Under the pieces are notes generated by a model, which was not told where the DNA came from, searched no databases, and was given only the letters and a program-made list of their open reading frames with translations. From positions 8,788,501 to 8,852,500 of the forward strand of contig JASJZH010000001.1 of the NCBI GenBank assembly GCA_037178975.1: a DNA stretch of 64,000 nucleotides. The letters are read 5' to 3'. The stretch is from Oscheius tipulae. Lineage: Eukaryota; Nematoda; Chromadorea; Rhabditida; Rhabditidae. The stretch's first letter is position 1; each line of letters begins with the position of its first letter. Positions 10,753 to 22,690 of the stretch are shown in pieces. Both the position numbers and the translations under genes were made by a program.

Positions 10753-11193
10753 TCTAGATTGTTCTGTCAATTGGAAATGGTTAAGCGAAGAGAAGAGAAG
10801 AATGCAATGGGCTCTCTGTAGATGACTAAATTTGACTAACAAACAGAAAGCGGAAATACGTCAAAACAACAAAGAGACTTAGAGTAACAAGAAAATGGAA
10901 AACTTTCGCTGCAGTTATCTGGACTCTGGCAACAGAGGCGGCAGTACTCTGTACAAGCAGTTCTAGTCAAGGGCACCGGCAGAATTTGTTGAACAAAAGA
11001 GAGAGCCGACAGTGGCTTCTGTTGCCACCGATTTTTACTAACAGAGAGTGACTCCAGCTCGGAGAATGATGCAACAGTCAAAATAGATGACCCATCGTCA
11101 TATAGAAGGAAGAAGATGACTCTCAGCTGACTAAATGCTGCAAAAGGAACAGACTGAACGTTAAACACTTTATTCAATTATGACTTACATCCT

Positions 11194-12171
11194 CTAACTC
11201 ATCCGATGGTGGGAGGGCAGTCCATCGGTCTTCCTTCTGGCACATCTGAGTCCGAGGAGAGCGACGGCGATGAAGAACAGATTGAGCAGGGTCGTCGGAC
11301 TGAAGACGTCGTTGATGCTGCGCATCCTGTAGAGCACGCTCCCGGCACGGACACAGAGCACATTGTAGGGCAGAAGGCCGACCGCCACGGTTAGCATGTG
11401 GACCCGAAGTGGGATTCCGACAAACGGCGAGCAGATGTTAATGAGCCAGTGCGGGGTGAAAGGAAAGATGCGGGCTGAGAGGAGGAGCAGCAGACGTTGG
11501 GGGCTGTTGATTCTGCTCTGCAGATATTCCAGTTGAGCAGGGAACCAGGCATGGACGAGCTCCTTGGCGAAGATGGACGAGAGGAGAAAGCAGCAGCTCG
11601 AGCCGATCGTCGAGATTAAACAGGAGAGCAGCGAGCCGAGAATGGGTCCGTAGACTGCACCAGAGAGCAGGTTCTGAAAGTGAGATGGGATCAGTTCTTG
11701 TCGAGAAACTTCGAAAAGGTTATGAATCTTTGGAATTAAAGTTTGTAACTTTCTTTCATTACAATACAATTCTCACCCCCACAGGGTACGTGGACAGCCG
11801 AGGCAGACACGGAAAAAGGAGAGAACATCTTGAGAACACATAGAAACATAGATAAAAGCCCAACTACTCCGGTTCTAGAGCCAAGGCTGAATCCATGCAA
11901 GGTTATCAGAATATAAAGAGCTAACCAGAATGAATGATCCCGGAACGACGAAGGCCTGTTTGTAGATGTAGACAGCTGCGAAGAGCAGCAGACTCCAGTA
12001 GGGATGCTTGTTGCGGTAGACGAGAATCTCATCGGCCAGTCGGATCAGCTTCTGCATGTCGGACGGAAAGAGTAGGCGATTTTCGGCTGTTGGGGCCAGG
12101 TAGACGAGCAGAAGGACCACCGTCGTGGCCGCCAAGAAGACAAACAGCAGTCCATAGAATCCCTTCAACAT
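11194..12171 (-). CDS. TMEM41A-like VTT-domain membrane protein
   Basis: Exons 12171-11926 and 11673-11194 give 241 aa. The N-terminus is a transmembrane helix (LLFVFLAATTVVLLLVY). The VTT / SNARE-associated Golgi domain follows: YKQAFVVPGSF, joined across the intron to NLLSGAVYG, then ARIFPFTPHWLINICSP and several helices. TMEM41A/B and VMP1 are ER scramblases that move phospholipids between leaflets and support autophagosome and lipoprotein formation. The pattern is closest to TMEM41A; TMEM41B is the alternative. An AATAAA signal (11169-11174, minus) lies 20 bp after the stop. The start of the next gene on this strand lies 3.1 kb away. Confidence 0.88.
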
Positions 12172-12292
12172 TCAAGTGCAATCTTTGGCTTTTTTTGTAA
12201 ACAACAGCAGAAGCATGGCAATTAGCAATTTTTTATTATCTTCTTGGAAAGAGCTCGTGTACCCGTAAAATCTTCTTGTCACTTTGGAAAGT

Positions 12293-15200
12293 CTATAGCG
12301 GCCTGTAGGTTCCGTTCGAGATGGGAACAGCACCGTCAGCTTGAGCCTCGTCCAGCTCACGAACCAGTTCGCTCATGTTCGACGTTATTTGGTCAGCAGC
12401 GGAGAGGAGATCGCCCTGAAAATTCTTCCATACTATCTGTCTCTTCTTGTCTGTGCAAAGACCAAAGTTGGGTCATTTCACATATGGGAGTAACGGAAAT
12501 ATGTCGATTCGGTCTGGTAGAACACGAAATAGCTCCCACAAAGGAAAGGTCGCTGTGATCGATGCCATAGGAGAGTGAGAAAGTTCGAAGTAGACTGAAT
12601 GACCGCATTGACATGGACATGCTGCCAACGGGACAAGGATAAATTGACAATAGCTGCGTGGAATGTCAAATAGAAGATCCAGGGTGAATGAAAGAGACAA
12701 ACCTGAAGACTAGTCGCCGGCAAACTACCAGCCCTGAAAGCGCTGGCCATCTTGCTTCGGACCCCAGTCAGATCCTGTATCTGGGACATCGAAGCAGATG
12801 GATATCCTCCATTTGGCTGTCCCGTTCCCGGAGCATTCAACTGAGCCATCAGCTGTTCCAACTGCATCATCAGGTCGCGTCTCTTCTGTTGCATCACAAA
12901 CATCTTCTCCTCTAGATGACTCTTTCTGTCGCGGAGTCCAGTCAGTTGACTGCCTTCCTCTCCAAGAACCTGAAGTCTTGGTATTGGTAGAAATAGTACT
13001 ATGCCAGTCTAACAGTTTGGACTGTTTGATGGTTTTCACAGACAACCATACTTAGATATACCTGACTCTCCAGCCTGGTCATCTCCCTCATCATCTGTGT
13101 GTTTTCCTCCTCGAGCTGGGCTATCAGAGCACGTTCGTCCATCACTGAACTTCGCTCTCGACCATTCATTCCCAGAGGACCAAGAGGATACTATAACTTG
13201 TACTGTCTATAAAGAGCTTTCAGACTCACATCAGCTCTACCACTGAGTTTGGCAGAATACCTCGCGATCAGCTTATGTTCATCGTCAACAGTTCCACCGT
13301 TTGAGACCTGTCCGGGCAGAAGGACGGGGGATTGTGGCCATCCGGTGGTCGTCTCCGCGGGATGCCTTCTGAGCATTGTCGGTGTCGAAGGGACGATGTT
13401 TTGCAGCTCGAGCGGTCGTTGAGGACGCTCCGAGAAGATCGGATGACTCTTGGGCGCGGTGGAAGGAATGCATTGAAGAGATTTGTGGATGGAGTGAGCC
13501 AATTGCTTCGTTGGAGATTTCTATACTTTTCTGTCTATATACTTCGAAAGGAGACTCACATAAGAGGAATACTCTTTCATCTCGTGCTCGTTCGAATGGT
13601 TCTGACTGGTCCGACCCCTCCAGAAACAGTTCTGACAGAGCTGATAGTTTGAGCAACGTTGACACTTATAGCGGAAACCCGTAAAGGAGCGGACCTGAAC
13701 TTTAATACTTTTCCCTTGGAGAACCTCCAAACCTGACAGGCATCACAAATCACCGGATGGTAGACATGTTCGACTGCAGCCATTCTATGAAGGAGTGGGA
13801 GCCACATGATGCAAGGAGGACAGGGGTCGGATAAGAGGACATCGAGGAATTGGTTGAGTGTCACACGAGAGTCCTGAAGAGAGGGCCCTATTTTTTGCTG
13901 CTTCTCGAAATGTTAGACGCAAAAATTCTATTCAAATTCTAAGTTTCTCCCTAGCGTGTTTGATATCTTTTTGAAGCTCTATGTGTAGAAACGACGACGA
14001 GATAAGTTTCGAGGGCAGAGAACAGGCTTCCAATGATTTGGACTTTTGGTGCGGCGCGCAAAGTTTCAGACGCGCTCCCGCCAAGATGATATGGACGGGC
14101 CCATTTCTCAGCGACAAGTCAAGCTCTGGGAAATTGGTTTTTGAGAGAATGTTCTGCCGTTGACTATCAGGAAAAAAAATACTGACTCACCCTGGCAAAG
14201 CACTGACTCGGCAATCCCTCACTAAATCCAAACGTTGGAGCTTCAAAAACGGCAGTCGGTAGTGCCAGGACCTGCTGTAGAAAGTCCCCAAACCTATCGT
14301 GGTCCATGAAACCGGAAGAGTCGGAAATCTGACTGAACATGTCTGAAAACTTTTTTTCAAGGAGTTCAAAACCCCAACTTACATCTTAACTTGTCCACCA
14401 GTTTTCCCGCGCAAACTGTAGCCAAAGCTATTTTGATGGAGAAGACACTCAGTCGACCGGTCTGTTGTCTATAAGAGGGTCTGTCTTCGGATCATGGCAA
14501 AGAGATACTTGTCATAAGCGCCTAGTAGGAATGATAACAGCATGGAGATGGACTTGTCGGTGTCGATATGTTGCGAAGCGATGAGTCTCTTATTCAAATT
14601 GTGGAATATTGTGGCTAAGAGAAGCTCGAGGCGGGAGGTTTTAACCTGCAAAATGATTCTTTCTCCTCTGAATTTGCTCCAGATCTCAAGTCGACTCTGA
14701 CAACAGATCCTTTGGAAGTTTGGGAACTATAGACTGACTGTGAATTGATACAGCACGAAGCAATTGGCTCGCCCCATCCCTTCTTCCCGAACATGTTGAT
14801 GAACTAACCTGAGTGTGAATCGGCATTTGATTCAGTCCATTCTCCCTAAACGACTCGATCATGTTCCAAATGTCTACCAGATGCACTGAAAATAACACTT
14901 TGCCTCAGTGGACGAGCTTCCAACCGTTGGTCTTCTTCTGTACGAAACGCAGTTTACATGCTGCCCTGTAGGTCGCGAATCTGATGGAATCGAAGTCTTG
15001 GGTCCCTAAAAGATAAAAATGCAAGATTTGACAACTTCTTTACGCATTTCGTCAATGAGTCTCTGCATTTCTGCGGAGCAGTCGGGTGCGGCGGCTGCAG
15101 CCGCATCTTCGGCGCTCTGCCACATGTGCCGTAGTCGCCTGGTCCTGCAACGATCTTTTTTAAAAACCAAACTTAGTGGGAAGTAAAAGATTCGTACTTT

Positions 15201-15307
15201 TTGATGCTGGCGTAGCGAGTCTCGGGCGAGATGGCTCTGGGAAAATTCACAGCCATTTCAGGCGGCAGAGGAATACGAGAAGGGGGGCTGATGGGAGAAA
15301 ATGACAT
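12293..15307 (-). CDS. Dystrobrevin
   Basis: Thirteen exons give 604 aa, the size of invertebrate dystrobrevin: 15307-15198, 15144-15044, 15005-14925, 14885-14809, 14645-14509, 14468-14383, 14342-14191, 13873-13733, 13694-13560, 13505-13230, 13190-13062, 12969-12703, 12415-12293. Family landmarks are in order: the EF-hand-like region ([35 protein letters not shown]), a ZZ zinc finger (CDAC, CQRC, CQNC, then the His pair in [11 protein letters not shown]), the [10 protein letters not shown] segment and C-terminal coiled coils ([27 protein letters not shown]). The protein ends with [14 protein letters not shown]. It lacks the spectrin repeats of dystrophin. It is a cytoplasmic member of the dystrophin-glycoprotein complex, binding dystrophin and syntrophin through the coiled coils. 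Most introns are 36-55 nt. An AATAAA (12232-12237, minus) follows. Confidence 0.95.
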
Positions 15308-18300
15308 TAGGATTGGAGGGCGGAGAGACAATGGATTGCGGCTTTTTGAGGCATAATCTATAAAACTTGGAAAAGTTGGGGTTGTGGAAGAAACTGACTC
15401 ACACTGATTGGTTCACGCTGGGCAACTGACCGGAATAATCAAAGTAGTAGGGGAGCAAGTCTTGGCCGAAAAGAGAGAGACAAGACAAATGACCGGAACA
15501 CTGGCTTTAATCTCTCTCTCCGCAGTTCTCGCTATTGAATTAGGAAAATGAGCCCAGCGATTGGATGGGAGAAACGGAAATAACAGCCCAGACTCATCTG
15601 CAGAATGGCACTAACGATAGGAAATACCTTTCTAAATCTTGGACATAGCACTAGCACCCGCCGAGACAGTACGGGTGAGTAGAGAGAGTATGAACAATAA
15701 ACCCACGAACCGATACTGATGGGTACCTGTTCAGCATTCAGGATAAAGGCTCAGGAGATAGTCAGTTGAGACGATATGGAAGAGACCCAAAGCCAAGGAT
15801 ACAGTTCAATTGGCAGCTGAAACGGTACGGAAAAGAAATAATCCATCGTTCAAGATACAAAGGTTGAGAAACTATTTGGCTGCTGGGACAGTACGGCTGA
15901 GAGCAAAACAATCTGACGGCCGAGTTGGTACATGCGAGGAATTCTCAGCGTACCGAGACGGTAAGGGTGGGCGCTTGTCTGTCTTTCGAGACGACACGAG
16001 TGCGCATTAATTAAGTAAATACAATAAAGAATTTTTGAACAGGCACAGTTCCCGTTTGACAGAATAACAGACTAGCGTCATGGAAGAGAGACATGCGTTG
16101 CAAGATGAGCCCTGCGAATAGAGACCAGATGAATTATGGAGTGTTCAGTCTGGACAGAACCCCTCCAAGGGAGCAGGTGCAGCTGGAACCCCAAAAAAGT
16201 GAATGCTTGACCACTGAGGCTATACGGGAGATACTGAGCCAATGAAGCTCAAAGTGTTCTGACGAAACGGCTCATTAGCCTATAGCATCTGTTCCCCGAG
16301 ACTCGGAGCCTGAACGTTATTACCAATTCGCGCCGGACCTGAGGATTAGGAGACGGGGGGAACAACCGATTGTAATATGAGACACAGGGCTGCGGTTAGT
16401 CAAAGTTTGTGGGTACTACGAGAGTGAGAGGTTGAAAAAGAGGCAACATTTACATATGAATGGAATAGACGGGTCGTGTGTGTGTTCGATTCCTTCGGGA
16501 GATGAATGAGGAGAACGCGCCTTTCTTTCTCTAAGCGGGTTGGAATGAGTAATGAGAACGTGAAATAAATGGAAAGCTTTGTTTCTCGGTCTGAAAATGA
16601 AAAAAAAACAGGAACTGGCCAAAGAAAACATTGAAACGGGTAGCCTGGAAAGATCTAATACTCTCTCCCTTAGTAAAATGTCGTTAGTGTTCGGCCTTAC
16701 AGTAACTTAGAAGGAAACGAAACGGCGACAAAAAATGATTGGAAATATGAACTGTCATTCACGAGAGGTCAAGTCGAAATATGAACAGATACTGCTGTGT
16801 ATCATATTTATAGGGGCTCCCCAAAATTCAGCTCTACAGCCAAGGGAATGCGCTTTTAGGAAACTCGGCATACACCATCGTTTTCCCCGGTATTCAGACC
16901 CCTGGACCCCAAAAAAAGACACCGATCCGATTTTCCCTTCTCTAGGATTAAAAATATGTTTGGTGTATCAAAAGTATAACTGCTGGCAGTAGCTGTCGTT
17001 TTCTGTTCTAATTACTATTCAGTTTGTAAAGATACACAATCTAAAAGCTCATGCTCAAAGATTGAACAGCCACTGACTGTGAGCTAAATGAAATATTAGG
17101 CGAGTCAAAGTTTGTATAATGAGACAAGGATAACAATCGCTAAAATAAGAGATCGGACTATTCTGAGAAAGGAAGGCATGATGAAAGGAAAGGGATTGTC
17201 TGAATTGATAAGAAAACCAATAGAGGAAGGTTTCCAATCAGAGTGTGACGACAGCGGAAGAAGTGCTTTGCAAGGCGAAAAACTCCCGGGAATTAAATTG
17301 AGTTGAGAGTTCCGCATAGTAAAATAGCAAAGGCCAAAGGATTGTGGCGACTCCTCCCCAAAAGCATTACACCCGAAACATTTCCCTCCTCAGAGCTCAA
17401 GCAAAACGTCGCGGCCGAGAGTGTGTGTGTGTGAGAGGGGGTAAAGGTGGGCAGGCAGCCTGCAAACAAATCAGACTGCAACTTTTTGGTATTTTGTGTG
17501 TATGTTTGTTCATTTTTAGCAAATTGTAGCCTCTTCGACCTTTTGGCGGCAAATCGTGGAAGCTTTGTCGGGGGGAGAAAAGACGTCGGCCGCGAGGCTA
17601 CGGGATCGATGAACTCCAACGGGAGGACACATGGCTGGGGGAGAGGAAAGCCGCCAAACGGCGCCCCGTGCCACGAGCTCTTGAGACGTCGCAGGATTTC
17701 TACGTTCAGCTGTTTTCACGCATCGTCGTGGCATGAAAAACATAACCACCGAATACAGTCCTGCAGTCAGTACATCCTTCCGTCTCTCTATCTCTCATCC
17801 CATTCCCATCCTTCTTGCTGAAAATTTTCTAGTCTCGAAAGACAATCTACTGTATCTTCCAGAAAAAAACAATGCCGCTGTCCAAATGCTTTGTCTGTGG
17901 TTGTATCGTGTACACCTCCCGTCTTTCTTCGGAGCCGTTTCTTCTTCTTGCTACGGTACTACTTGAGTGTTTCGAAAAGTTCTTCTTCTTCTCAAATCTT
18001 ATCGTTGGACAAGAAGCATTCCTCACACTCTCTGAACCAAAAATCTCCAAAACAAGTCACAGTTAATGGTTCAAAAAAAGTGCGCTTCCGTCCCGACCTG
18101 GCCAGTTAAACAGCTTTCTGATAGTGGGTTTACTCTCGCGAGTAATCGCTCTATTCCGAGGAAGTCGCAGAGATTGATGGTTCCGACTTTCGGGCGACTT
18201 CCAGAGAATGAAGGCTGGGGCATTCGATGTATAGAAAAGCGATTTCAATTTGCTGCTTTACTGCAGTTTTCTATCATAAAATTCTCCTTTTGTGTACTTT

Positions 18301-19072
18301 CTGTGAAACAATAAAAACGAGTTCTGCTTCTCTTGTTTTTTCTCAATTTTTTTTCAAAGTATCAACACTTTTCGAAATCGCTTCCGTTGTAGGCCATTGA
18401 CATCTACTCCGCTGTGTTGTTCGTCCTCTTTCTATACGGTTAGACATTTCTACTCTTGTCCTATGACACATTTTCTAATGTGGTACTACTTTTTGATCCG
18501 AACCCAGTACGTATCGTTCGCCCAGTCCCGAGTAACTGAGATCCGGACACTCTCAGGGGCCGATTTCTGTTTCGGATTTTCAAATCAATATTAGAGACTG
18601 GGAGTAGTGTCGAGGTAAGTAGGAATAGGTGACTGAGGGCTTTTCTAAAACCGAAGCCCCACTCTTACCTTCCAATAGTTTCCTTTTTTTCTTATCAGTT
18701 TTCAGATAGCTGCTAGAAGAGAATCTCTACCAGACTCGAAGTTTATAAGTGTCTTCGGTTCGTTCAGTCGCCTTCAGAGAAAACTAGAGCTACCTATGAC
18801 GGAGACATCGGAGAGAATCCTGACGGCAGTTTTCAGGATTTTGACCTGTTTTCGACCCGAGACTTGTCAACCTGGATTATCTTTGACCTGGCATGCTTGT
18901 CAGATTTTGGACACTCTTCTTCCAAAACATTTTTGGGATTGTCAGATGCATGAGCAGTTTTTACTCGATTCACAGAAATTATACAATTGGAGCACAAAAC
19001 AAAAGATTGCAGCAGGACCGGTAGTTGAGAATAGTTTTTGGCAAAACGTTGGCTATTGTGACTCTTCTGGAC
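15308..19072. other. Long intergenic region, no gene seen
   Basis: I read both strands and find only isolated open frames without domains or joinable exons. Around 15660-15980 the motif (G/A)GACAGTACGG(G/C)TGAG occurs several times in diverged form. A short GT run lies near 17420. The block 17870-18060 is open on several frames but of low complexity. Confidence 0.45.
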
Positions 19073-19917
19073 CTAACAAAGGGACACCTCACCCCCACAC
19101 TCCAGATCTACAGTCCGTTTCACGGCCAACGGCTCAATGGTGGATCTCTCCACGATCCAGTCGGCAGTAGAGTTCTCACTGGGCGCCTCGGTTGATCGTG
19201 TCGAGGCCGTATCGGAAAAATCCTCTTCCGGCAGAGTCTCTTGCCTCCTGTGCCGTCCAACAACCGCATTTGTGGCTATCTCACTCTGTAAACATATAAT
19301 AGCTTCTTCGACAAGAGGAGGACGAGTGTTTCCTCCGAACTCTTTCGCGCCGCTGGACCATCCGGACACGTTTTTTCTGGAGCCCGGAAGAACAAACTCT
19401 AGCTATTGTTTTCTGTTAGGAAAAGAAGACTCACGGGAAGAGGTGGCAGTGCTCTATTGGCCAGTCTGTCATCCTCCTCCTGTCCGGACATCTTCTCCAT
19501 TCCGGGCAAACTGATCGGCACCATCGGGGTGATTTGATTGTTCTTCACGACAGTCTTCTTCTGGAACATGAGAGTATTGAGCTGGAGGAAGTGATCCGGG
19601 AAGGCTGAAAAGAGTATTGGTAGATTTGACAAGAGGAGACTAACTGCTAGGATTCCGGAAGTCGACGGTAGTCGACTCATGTCGCTTGACCTTCTCCCTT
19701 GGAACGTACCTGGGAATGGGGCTCTTGTCTGCCTGGGATTCCTGAAGAACAACATCTTCGGATCTCTCTGTGCTTACCTTGGCTAGGACAAAGGCCAACA
19801 GCGAGAGAGCAACAATGGCCATAACCATTGAGAAAATAGCCAGTGCTATGTTGAGGGTGAGAGCAGAGAACATCTCCTGCGCCCTCATGAGAGGGTCCGA
19901 CTTGCTAGCAGAGGGAT
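19073..19917 (-). CDS. Single-pass membrane protein, orphan; 5' end unresolved
   Basis: Supported exons are 19917-19778, 19741-19645, 19604-19435 and a last exon ending at 19073. The last exon begins at 19398 or 19285; both acceptors keep phase. A helix LNIALAIFSMVMAIVALSLLAFVLA (broken here as one transmembrane segment) is followed by a long hydrophilic, probably cytoplasmic part rich in Ser, Thr and Glu (TLPEEDFSDTASTRSTEAP). The 19917 border needs an upstream exon supplying one base; an open stretch around 20030-20150 (LNSKLGSVLRTPSLILVP) is a candidate but I cannot fix the start. The 36-nt intron 19742-19777 is a multiple of three without a stop. No family is recognised. Confidence 0.6.
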
Positions 19918-21390
19918 CTGAAATGATTCTCAATTAATAAAGGCCTGTATTAGAGAGAAGGCAGAGAAAATGACGTGCTTGTTTAGCCCCAACGAGGGAT
20001 TTGCTACGGGGGAAGTGTTTGTTTGCGTTTTCGAGTTGGAGACACACCGGCCTCCTCGGAACAGGGACAAGGATCAGACTGGGGGTTCGCAGAACCGAAC
20101 CAAGCTTCGAGTTCAATGCCGATAGTGAATGGACGCGGTAAACATGCGCAACATCAGATTATCGGGCCGATGAATTCCTAATTATCAGATTGCAAGCGAG
20201 ATCTGACCTTCAACTTTGTACTGGAAGCAACGAAGCTCACTATAGCTAGTATGAACATAGAAAGGTTTGGGTTAAAACAGTATCATTATCAGAGGAAACT
20301 AAAAATCTTATGCAAAAATCTTATTTGATGCAGGCGTCTCCCAAGAACAGTACAGGCTACAAAAATATCTCTAAGACCCGGTACGCTACTGAAGACGTAG
20401 TGCAAATTGTTCGATAGTTCGGTTCAGAGTTTGAAATGGATATATTAGGATTTGACCTGGAAAATAAGGAGAGTTGATATGAAAGAACGCGGAATAGCAA
20501 GGAGAAAATTAATAGAGATACACTTTCTTTTGGAAGAAGGCAGTTGTTTTCAATTTTGCACTTTTCTCCATCATTACCAGCGAAAATATTGCTCGTTGGA
20601 AGTTTTGCTTCAGACCAAATAAATAATCATATTTAGCTTCTGACTGAAAAACGGGGTGCTGAAGATCGCTAAAAAAAAAAATGCAGTACACTCTGTTCAG
20701 ACCGTCTCCACTTAAAGGACATTCTACTTGCCCAATTTCCTCCATTTTCAATCGAGTTCAATGGCTAATCAGTTTAAAAGAGGGAGGTGGGGTGAAAATG
20801 CTGTCTGGACGGATCTCTGAAAGTTTCAGAACCAAAAAGACAGAATGATCATTAGTTCAGCTCAACTGTATTGTATCTCGAACTACGAGCTCAAAACTGG
20901 AATGTAAAAATAACCAAAAAGTCTTTGGTCAGGGATCCTGAACTTCAATTTTGGGCAAAGACGCTATCAGGCTGACTAGCGGCTCCTAGGAAAGAGACAA
21001 CAGGATTATGAGGGTCCCAACTTCCCCTCGAATAAGTTCTAAACAACCCAAACAGCTGCTGGTCGAAAGAGCGAAAGACAGACCAAAGAAGCGGCGACAC
21101 AAAACTGATAGCCAGTGTCAATTGGGTCAGCCGGCCGTTACATTACGGGCCCACGGGAAAAAAGGTCACAGCTGGAGTTCTTTCTGCGCGAATGATAACG
21201 GGTAACATATGTATTTACACGCGCAAATGAGAGGACTGGACCGGAAGAGGCCTCGTGTTTGTTCTGACTAAATATAGTTTACTTCTAGGTGGAAAGAGAC
21301 ACATCTAGAAATGCTTAATGGGAAGAAGAAGACTGGTCAGTCGAGAGCCATTATCACGCGCCATAACCGGGATAGCAACAGTGCCATTTG

Positions 21391-21407
21391 GACAGAGAGA
21401 GACAGAG

Positions 21408-21438
<31 letters not shown>

Positions 21439-21439
21439 C
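21391..21439. repeat. GA microsatellite
   Basis: An imperfect (GA)n tract with scattered C and A substitutions, ending in about twelve perfect GA units. Confidence 0.9.
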
Positions 21440-22436
21440 AGCTTTCGGCGCGAAACTGACGAGATCAGTCATAATCATTTTGATTAGTTCGGGATGAAAA
21501 GCTTGTTCCTGTTTGTTTAGATTGGCAGTTTTTAAATCTGGTTGTGAACCCAATAACTTCTGGTCAATACCTAGGTTATTCTAAGAAAAAAGGTCCCAAG
21601 CAAGAAGGGTCTCTGTTCTCTGGTCAAATTGAAGCTTATAAGAGTTACGAAGCTTGATACAATTTATGAAACCCCAAGAAGCCTTAATCGCTATACATAA
21701 CGGCTGTGACAAATTGATATTTGCTAACAGTTTAGCAGTCTGATTGGTATATGTGAGCATGACGAATGTCGGACAAATTGACTGAAAAAGATGGCATGTT
21801 CTGAGAAGAAAGGCTCGGCATGAACAGCCATTCCTGAGAGGTCGGAGCAGGCTTACAAAAAGGGCAAACAAGCCAGCTACCGGCCCTTTGCAAGAAGTCT
21901 CTCTCCCTGCTCTAGACTCATTCACTTTTTACAAATACTCTATACCTGAAAGTTCGGAATCAGGCTGCAGATAAACAGTTCCACATTGGTTACGGGAGAA
22001 AAATAAAGACATAGCAGAAAGACGACTGGATTCTGAACGAAATCATGTTGTTCTGGTGATCGAGCTTGACCTGGGAACCGATCTGTAGTCGGATTGAGGT
22101 CGTGGTCTGAAAGAGTGATAGTCAACACTCGGTGTGAGAACCGGGAGCCTAATCCTCTCTATCTCTCTTTCCAACAAACTACTAATCAAATAGTGTTCAG
22201 AAGAGAAGAAGAGGAAACAAGGTCAAAGAGACAGACACAGAGACTATTTGGGCAAATAAACCCTATCTACAAGGTCGACCGAATTTTTTTCTAGTGTTTG
22301 TTCACGGTCTGAAACAGTAGACTTATTCTGTCGTTCTTCCGTATCTCTTGCCCCCTGGTCTCCTCGTCAAACTGTCGTCCTGTCAATTGGCTCTTTGGGC
22401 ACATGTCAACTCGTATCCTGGATAATACTTGGCAGT

Positions 22437-22555
22437 TTGTAGCCTTTTCTGTTAAGTGTTGTTCCAGGTTAGAGTTGATATATCAAGCTAGGACAGTTCA
22501 AGTTACAAAACGAGCACCGACAGTGTGAGTCGCTCCTAAACCAAGAGCATATGCG
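22437..22555 (+). repeat. Dispersed repeat, copy A
   Basis: The first 21 bases (TTTGTAGCCTTTTCTGTTAAG) match 39484 onward exactly, and similarity continues to a shared GAGTCGCTCC near the end. The two copies lie 17 kb apart in unrelated contexts, one intergenic and one intronic, so this is an interspersed repeat of unknown class. Confidence 0.7.
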
Positions 22556-22690
22556 CCTAGTCGTCTCTTCAAATTGGAATACGTTATGTACTGAATGTAA
22601 AAGACTTTATTACATTGCTAAACTCACAAATTCTTGAATAAATATGAAAGAGTAAAGCCGTGGTTAAGCCGCAGAGGATAGAGATAAAGC

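Larger units (their letters stand above)
19918..22690. other. Intergenic region, no complete gene
   Basis: Apart from the possible first exon of the minus-strand gene near 20030-20150, a GA microsatellite (21391-21439) and a dispersed repeat (22437-22555), I see nothing that reads as a gene. Confidence 0.4.

Noticed and set aside
11934-12200. Open frames antisense to the TMEM41A-like gene
   Set aside because: Shadow frames of a well-supported exon on the other strand.
13332-13684. Plus-strand open frames over dystrobrevin exons
   Set aside because: Antisense shadows; the minus-strand reading matches dystrobrevin residue by residue.
17344-18110. Cluster of overlapping open frames on both strands
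   Set aside because: Low complexity, no joinable exons and no recognisable domain.
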